From Linnemannia schmuckeri (taxonomy: Eukaryota > Mortierellomycota > Mortierellomycetes > Mortierellales > Mortierellaceae), in the NCBI GenBank assembly GCA_029449235.1, contig JANATG010000002.1:2976001-3040000 (forward strand): a stretch of 64,000 nt of DNA, in the 5' to 3' direction. The notes under the pieces were generated by a model, which had not been told where the DNA came from, searched no databases, and was given only the letters and a program-made list of their open reading frames with translations. Below are positions 58,020-64,000 of the stretch, piece after piece. Within the stretch, counting starts at the first letter, position 1; each line of letters opens with the position of its first letter. Position numbers and translations under genes: made by a program.

Positions 58020-58081
58020 AGGTTAGGAGAAATGTTAGGAGAAAGGTTAGGAGAAAGGTTAGGAGAAAGGTTAGGAGAAAA
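58020..58081. repeat. 12-bp tandem repeat, ~5 copies
   Basis: Unit GGTTAGGAGAAA, the second copy with one substitution. Contains TTAGGA but is not a telomere repeat. Confidence 0.9.
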
Positions 58082-60878
58082 AAAAAGAGGTGACGGGGAC
58101 TTATGTGGTTGTTGATCTCTCGGAGAAACCCTGCCCATCTCTAGTGTGGGCTTCTGGCGTTGAGTAAACTAACCTTAGAGAGAACAGGTGCAAGAGCAAT
58201 TGAGAAATTGAAGGAATGAAGGAATGTAAGTCATGGGTGAATCTATCAGGTCCAACCTCTCTAAACTTGATTCTCAAGAGCACTTTTTTTTTGCTCAATT
58301 CAAAACTTTTTTTTTTCTTTGCAGAGCAGAGAATGTGCGTAGAACAATTATGTTTGATCGTTCGCCCACAGGCATGGTATTTTTGAAGCGTGATACTCCG
58401 TGTGCATATGTTTTAGGGCAAAAAAAACACGGAAATTGGGCGCAATCATTGTCATAAGAGGAAGGAAAGAGAACGTGGCCGAGAAGAAGGGAGATGGGTA
58501 TGTATGTATGTATGTATGTATGTATGCATGCGTATGCGGTTCAGCAATTTATCTATCAAATGAGGTATGGCGTAGTTGACGTTTTTTTGCTTACGCTACG
58601 GTAGAAGGACAGAACAAGAGGAGAATCTAGGCAAAGGGTCGGTCGAATTCTCGCATAATGTTGATTAGAATTCTTCCTTTTCTACTCTTTGCTGTACTCT
58701 CTGGAGCCCTCTCTCTCTATCCTCACCTCCTTTTTTCCCTCGGGTTTCGGGTTTAACAAGTCGACCGGCGGCGTAAGGGCTGTTGGGTAGGATAAGAATA
58801 AGGTACGGTGAGGTAGAAAAGTAGTGAATAGTGGGGGCACGGACGGGATATGATGGGCCTGGCTGGCTGAGAGAGTAAAATAAAGGTTAGGGGGGTGGGT
58901 GGGCGGAGTAAGGAACGAAGGAATTGGGAATTTTTTGATTGAAATGGCGGCGGATGACCCATCCGACTTTTTTTGTGTTGTGGCCAACAAGAAGGGAAGG
59001 AAGAAGAGAATAAGCAGGGGTGGGAGGTTGGTGCAGGGCCAATGATTGGTCGATTGGTCGATTGGATTTTTTCTTTGTTCTTTTCTTTGGATTATGAGAT
59101 GGAAGTTTGTTCACTTCGTCATTTTGGTGCGGTTGTTGCTCCTTTTTTTTCTTCTTTCGAAAAATTACCAATTTTCTATAGGCATGGAAGATAAGCGTAA
59201 GTAAGATGAGGTTTAGTATGAGTTTGAAGGAGGGCAGGGAGGGCAGGGAGTGAAAGATGTAGGAGGTGGAAGTGTAGGAAGGGGAAGGGAGGTAGGACGG
59301 AGCCTCGTTTCTGTTACCTTAGGCTATTGTTCTGGGAATAACATGCTTTCTCTTCCTTTTTTTTTATTCTTTGAGGTTGTATTTGTAGATGTGCATGTAT
59401 GTATGTATGATGAGGATGGCGGCGGGGGTGCCTTTCTAAGGAGTCCTCGATGAGTTGAAAGGGCGAGGGCGAGAGAATACAAAGTAGGTAGGAAGTATTC
59501 ATAGCTGAGAAGTGATTGGTACTCCCGTCTGGGAGCTGTCCTTGGCGGATGTTATTCTCCTCCCGCCATGCTCAGCTGCCTAGTTGTGTATCGTGAAATG
59601 CGTCTTTGTGTTCCTTAGTCATCTTAAGTGTCCTTCCCGTGCTATGTGTTATTCTTTCATTTTGTGCCCATAGTTGAACAAGAATGCATAGGTATGGTTC
59701 CACCTGGACGGAGAAAAGAAGCATTAGCAGGTACAATGGTGGGTACATGGTACAAGGAAGGGAAGGAGAATAAGAAGGAACCCTTTTTTTTCTTCGTCTC
59801 CGCAATGAACATGCCTGTGCTTCCGTTTCGGTGCTCACCATGGTTCTTTGTGTCCTTCTTTTTCCCTCTGTTCTGGCGAGACATGTCTCTGGAACTTATT
59901 TTTTTTTATCTCTTTTTTTCTTTTTCCTTTCCTCTCTGTTTATGACCATATGTCTGCCATGAGTGAATACATATGGCTGGATGGAATAAAACAGAGAAAT
60001 AGAAGCCCTAATGGGTCTGGACATCATCTTTATTGTTCTCTTTTTCGTGTCAACAAAACAAATATGCCTTGTTCTTTGTTTACTTTCTCCTCTCCGCTCC
60101 CACTCTTTTTTTTTTTTTTTTTTTTTTTTTTCGAGTTGCAATTTTGTGAGCACATTGCATCCCACCACACACACAAACATCTCGATACACGAAGACAAAG
60201 AGGTACGCACATAGCCCATAGCCCTGTCCATCTCGCACCCTGTCCTCCTCTTCACTCTAATCCGCAAATCATCCACTTGACCACCCTCCTTTCTTATTCT
60301 CCCGCACTCCCTTCCCCTCTTTCTCTTCCTCGGACTGCAAGTCGACTCCGCTTCCTTTTTGGATCCCCCCCCCCCCTTATGTCTTCAATGTCTGACTCTT
60401 TTTTTGCTTGCTGTCCACCTGTCTGTCCGCTCTGTCATTTAAATAGAGAACTTTCTCCCGGCTCTTTTTTATCTTTTCCTCTCTTCTCTTCCCTTTTTTC
60501 TAATCTCTGCACTCTCACTTCTGAAGTCATTTTGCCATTTCCACCCTCCCTTCCTTCCTTTTTTTCGTTCTTCTGTTCTCCTCAGAACGTTCGCTCTCCC
60601 ATTTGTCCAGTTTCGCTTGCGCGCCACGGCTCAGTTTACCCGTTTCGCTTTTACTTCTCTTTGTCCTGTCCTGTTTTCAAAAACCTCGACCTAACGACCA
60701 ATCCGGTTCCCTTGACGTAAGGTATTTAAACACCGTCATCGGCACCAGGCATCTTGTTGCCGCCACCTTTGCCCTGATTCACCTTGTAGGACTTCGGCCA
60801 TAGACAATCATTCTTCGCTGTCGTCATTTTACTTACTCTCTTTTCTTCTTTTTCTGCCTCCTTCAATTCCACCTCATC

Positions 60879-60932
60879 TCACTTCACCTTATACCCACCT
60901 CACCTCACTTCACCTTATACCCACCTCACTTC
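60879..60932. repeat. 26-bp direct duplication, 2 copies
   Basis: Two tandem copies of a C/T-rich unit (begins CTCACTTCACCTTATACC) in the leader of the transporter gene. Confidence 0.85.
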
Positions 60933-61094
60933 CCTCCCCTCTCTTACACACAACAACCCCTTGTACATACACGCACTGACCTTTACGCCCTTTCAATCCA
61001 CCACTTCATTTACCCTCCCCTCCCCGCACCCATACCCTACTCTTCACCTTTCCGGATGTACCCTCTTACAGAAAAAAAACGCACACACGCAAAA

Positions 61095-62513
61095 ATGACG
61101 ACGGCACCCGAAGGACACCAAGTGGTGTACAAACTCTATAAGGCCCGGTACTTTGGCCTCTTTTCGATCGTCCTCCTCAACATCGCCACAGGTTTCGTCT
61201 GGCTCTCATACTCGTCCGTCCCCGACGCTGCACGAGTCTACCTCAACGCCGACGACTTCTTGGTCTCGCTGACCTCGATCCTTTACTTCATCGCCTACAT
61301 CATCATGGCCCCCGTGTCCGGTTGGATGTTTGAGAAGCACGGAATCAAGAAGGCCCTCATCTTTGGCGCCTCGATCCAGATTGTCGGCGCTTGGCTTCGG
61401 TACTTTGCCAAGTTTATTGACTCAACACCCGACAACAACACAGGACGATTGGTGTTGACCATGGTCGGGCAGATTATTGCTGCCGGTGCTCAGCCTTTCT
61501 TCTTAAACTTGCCTCCTAAATTCGCGGCGGTTTGGTTCTCAGAGAATGGACGTACGACGGCAACGATGATCGGGTCCGTCTCAAACGCCCTTGCTGCCGC
61601 TCTGGCCCAGCTCATCATCCCCATTGTTACCGATAACAATGTCCCCAGCACAATGTCCAACACAACCTTGTTCACTGCCATCTTGGCCGTTGTTGCCCTC
61701 ATCCCAGCGCTCTTTGTTGCTGACCGCCCTCCAACCCCACCTTCCCCCTCTGCAGCCGAGGCACTTCAGGAGACTGCAGAAGAACCTTTCAAGACGTCGC
61801 TCAAGAAGACCACTTCCAACAAGCAATTCCTCTTGCTCATGGTCATCTTTGGTTCCCTTGTCGGTATCTTTAACACGGTCACGTCGCTCATTGCAACCTT
61901 TGCCAAGCCCTATGGATACACTGTCAACGAGGCAGGATACTTTGGAGCTGCGATGGTCGTTGCTGGACTGATTGGTGCCGGCATCTCAGGCCCCGTGATT
62001 GACAAGACCAAGCAGTACAAGACTCTCTGCAAGATCGGTGTCCCTCTTGCCACAGCTTTCCTGGTCGCGCTAATCTTTGTTGTCCGCGTCGACTGCTTTG
62101 CTGGTATCATGGCCGTCATGGTCTTCATTGGTGTCTCTGCATTCGCCGTCCTCCCTGCAGCACTCGAGCTGGCCGTCGAGATCACCTACCCCGTCACACC
62201 TGCCTCATCTGCCTCGATCCTCTGGGCGTTCGGTCAGCTTGTCGCCGTCATCATGCTCTTTGTCTGCACAGCTCTTCAGAACGATGCCCTGTCGGTTGAG
62301 AAGGGTCTGAATCCTCCATTGATCTTCCTCGCTGTCTGGGCGGCCGTCTTTGGCGCCGTCCCCATCATGCTGATTACCTCGCCTTACAAGCGGTTGGAGG
62401 CCGAGGCTGCCAAGCGGAAGCGTGATGAGGCCGACGGTCTGACAGCTGTTGGTGGTGTCAATGGCGATAAGTTCGAGTATGTTGAAGAGAAGCAGTCTGC
62501 AAATGTTGTCTAA
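61095..62513 (+). CDS. MFS transporter, FLVCR/SLC49-like
   Basis: Single exon, 472 residues from the ATG at 61095 (context CAAAAATGA). An in-frame ATG at 61056 would add 13 polar residues (485). Twelve hydrophobic helices are visible with a polar central loop (~residues 210-245). Landmarks: YKARYFGLFSIVLLNIATGFVWLSYSSVPD in helix 1, the GWMFEKHGIKKALIFGA loop after helix 2, and FFLNLPPKFAAVWFSENGRTTATMIGSVSNALAAALAQ. These resemble the FLVCR1/2-DIRC2 family. Animal members move heme, choline or ethanolamine; the fungal substrate is unknown. The C-terminus is cytosolic and charged. No introns, unlike most genes here. Confidence 0.85.
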   Translation: MTTAPEGHQVVYKLYKARYFGLFSIVLLNIATGFVWLSYSSVPDAARVYLNADDFLVSLTSILYFIAYIIMAPVSGWMFEKHGIKKALIFGASIQIVGAWLRYFAKFIDSTPDNNTGRLVLTMVGQIIAAGAQPFFLNLPPKFAAVWFSENGRTTATMIGSVSNALAAALAQLIIPIVTDNNVPSTMSNTTLFTAILAVVALIPALFVADRPPTPPSPSAAEALQETAEEPFKTSLKKTTSNKQFLLLMVIFGSLVGIFNTVTSLIATFAKPYGYTVNEAGYFGAAMVVAGLIGAGISGPVIDKTKQYKTLCKIGVPLATAFLVALIFVVRVDCFAGIMAVMVFIGVSAFAVLPAALELAVEITYPVTPASSASILWAFGQLVAVIMLFVCTALQNDALSVEKGLNPPLIFLAVWAAVFGAVPIMLITSPYKRLEAEAAKRKRDEADGLTAVGGVNGDKFEYVEEKQSANVV

Positions 62514-63029
62514 AATGACACCACACAGCGTGCGAGTTTGAGATAGTTAGCTGGTACCCTTCCTTGGTTGGGACGAAGTTGCGAATATTGTTAATAATAA
62601 TACCCTATTTTTTGTCGTTGCTGCACTTGTACAATATGGATGGTATGACATGTTGTTTGCTTTGTGATATAATGCGGATGGAGTCCACCTGCTGCAAGGG
62701 ATACTGCATGCATGATGTTTGCTTTTGATATGGACGATGGTGTTCATATGCTGCAAGAGAGGGAAAGATGAAAGCGGACAAAGGGAGGTTACATTGAGGC
62801 ATACATGAATTTTTTTGTGTTTCTTATTGTTTCTCATAGATGCGAACCCGCTTTTTGCCTTTTTTTTTCGTGTTCCACTTCCTCACACCTCATAAAGCAC
62901 AAGCACTAGCACAAGCGCAAAGCCATTTTTTTTTTTTTCGGTCTCAATTTTGGACTATTTTCTGTTTTTGCTACTATGTCGCGCAGGATTACACACGCGG
63001 ACGTGACGAAGGTTGCTTGTTTGTTAGAT

Positions 63030-63077
63030 CACTCATTAGCACCTTGAACCTCTCACTCATTAGCACCTTGAACCTCT
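63030..63077. repeat. 24-bp tandem duplication, 2 copies
   Basis: Two identical adjacent copies beginning CACTCATTAGCACC, followed by a partial third (CACTC). Confidence 0.92.
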
Positions 63078-63368
63078 CACTCGCCACACTACTTGTCTCC
63101 AATCTTGTCTGCCGTCTTATGGTTGACAGGCATTATCCGTTATCTCTATCTGTCACTGCAAAACCAATACAACAACAACAACAACAAAAAGAACCAAACG
63201 GGAATTATGCTGCTAAAAAGCACCTAAAAAAAACAAACACGAGACTTTTTTTTGTAAACTGCATTTTACCATAGACCAATTCCATGCGCGAAACCAATGC
63301 CTTAGCGATGATGGACATCATCCTATGTGGATCCGTTGCGCCCTCGACTAGGAGATTATCCAATGTCC

Positions 63369-63388
63369 CGATCGTTGTACAACGATCG
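63369..63388. repeat. Perfect 20-bp palindrome
   Basis: CGATCGTTGT followed at once by its reverse complement, without spacer. Could be a dimeric factor site or chance. Confidence 0.8.
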
Positions 63389-64000
63389 ACAACGACGACG
63401 ACGTTCTCTGACTTTGATTCATAATCCTACTCACTGGAGAAAGAGGGGTGATCGAGGAGTCCCTCCGCTCCATCACATACTCATCGGCAATTACACGCGC
63501 GCCGGTGGCTGGTGGCTTCTTCGTCGGTCATCTTACTCGGATTTATGCATATGCGATAGGTCGAAAAAAGATTCTAACCTGACATGACCTGAGGGCGGCG
63601 GGCGGTGTGTTTCTGGGAGGTCATATTTCCGCTCAGAAAGAAGGATTGTATCGTGCGTCGTCCTGGCTGAGGTTGTGGTTAGTTGGTCAAAGTAGGGGCG
63701 GAGGCGGTACTTCTTTGTTTCTCGCACCGTGCTTGAAGCACAGGCGACCGACCCTAAGCAGCAGAGGGTGAAAGGATTGGAAGAAAAATAAAAGACGTTC
63801 TTGTAGGAGATGGAGGATTGTCCATGACCGCCCACTTTGTCGAGACTGAGGCAGCACGTAACGAGATGAGACAGCGAGGCGGGGATAGGTATTTTGTTTT
63901 CACAGTCTACGACCATCTCCAGGGATACAAACCAAGGCAATTGGTTCCTTATATTATCGTGTACTATAAGGTTGTTGCTGACGAGGGGGTGAGGAAGGGG

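Larger units (their letters stand above)
57447..61094. other. 3.6-kb spacer with tandem repeats
   Basis: Contains the 12-bp tandem repeat (58020-58081), a (TATG)n run (58499-58528), a T run near 60103-60131, and a 26-bp duplication near 60879-60930. A C/T-rich leader (60220-61050) precedes the transporter gene. Long frames (e.g. 59848-60720) are pyrimidine bias, not genes. Confidence 0.55.
62514..64000. other. Right-end region, no gene supported
   Basis: Holds the transporter 3' region, a 24-bp duplication (63030-63077), a (CAA)n run (about 63167-63188) and a perfect 20-bp palindrome (63369-63388). Open frames are short and lack recognisable features; an exon of a gene lying beyond the window cannot be excluded. 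Confidence 0.5.

Noticed and set aside
58020..58081. GGTTAGGAGAAA repeat as an interstitial telomere
   Set aside because: The unit is 12 bp and never TTAGGG; an ordinary tandem repeat explains it.
59848..60720. 290-codon frame before the transporter
   Set aside because: Begins at a non-ATG codon context and consists of pyrimidine-driven F/L/S/P runs, including a T homopolymer.
63533..63940. 135-codon minus-strand frame near the right end
   Set aside because: No recognisable domain or signal and a poor start; not enough to call a gene.
1..64000. tRNA, rRNA, CRISPR arrays or bacterial-type operons
   Set aside because: No B-box-like GGTTCGAAYCC in a tRNA context, no rRNA blocks and no spaced direct repeats were seen; intron-rich genes show this is eukaryotic DNA.

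Overview
The window is nuclear DNA of a filamentous fungus, most likely an early-diverging, Mortierella-like lineage. Genes are separated by short to medium spacers and most are cut by many short introns (about 50-150 bp, GTRNGT...YAG, usually phase-consistent). Deeply conserved animal-like genes that budding yeasts have lost (Abraxas family, CFAP20) sit beside fungal genes such as a mitochondrial ARG5,6 fusion. Coding DNA carries many (CAG/CAA)n and other low-complexity insertions, and spacers carry A/T homopolymers up to 34 nt. The species cannot be fixed without a database search. All exon chains below were built by hand from splice sites and reading phase.

Layout. 0-6.1 kb: a RecQ-like helicase (5' end outside the window) and a seven-exon DUF6589 protein with an AT-hook converge tail to tail, probably the cargo of a large mobile element. 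6.4-16.7 kb: an Abraxas/ABRO1-family protein, a dual-specificity phosphatase split by a long disordered insert, the oligosaccharyltransferase subunit OST3/6, a small hAT-like MITE and an FAD monooxygenase. 17.2-27.8 kb: two small membrane proteins, SDA1, CFAP20 and the HECT ligase HUL5/UBE3C. 28.4-31.8 kb: ARG5,6.

32.2-39.6 kb is an accessory island: one secreted WAP-type eight-cysteine protein followed by four same-strand secreted paralogues, each ending in a six-cysteine Kazal-like module and each preceded, 156-191 bp before its ATG, by the same composite promoter motif. 39.6-44.1 kb looks non-coding and leads into a six-exon gene (44.1-52.4 kb) for a 2570-residue Q/H/P-rich protein whose last ~240 residues are a TFIIB-type pair of cyclin repeats. 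52.6-57.4 kb holds the divergent ribosome-biogenesis pair SOF1 and NOC2. 57.4-61.1 kb is spacer, then an MFS transporter of the FLVCR/SLC49 type; the last 1.5 kb has no gene I can support.

Functional themes: 60S/40S ribosome assembly (SDA1, SOF1, NOC2), protein modification and turnover (OST3, HUL5, Abraxas-like, DSP), arginine synthesis, and a secreted protease-inhibitor-like island under apparently shared control. The strongest candidates for something undescribed are the giant TFIIB-like protein, the Kazal-like island with its common promoter, and the DUF6589/RecQ pair.
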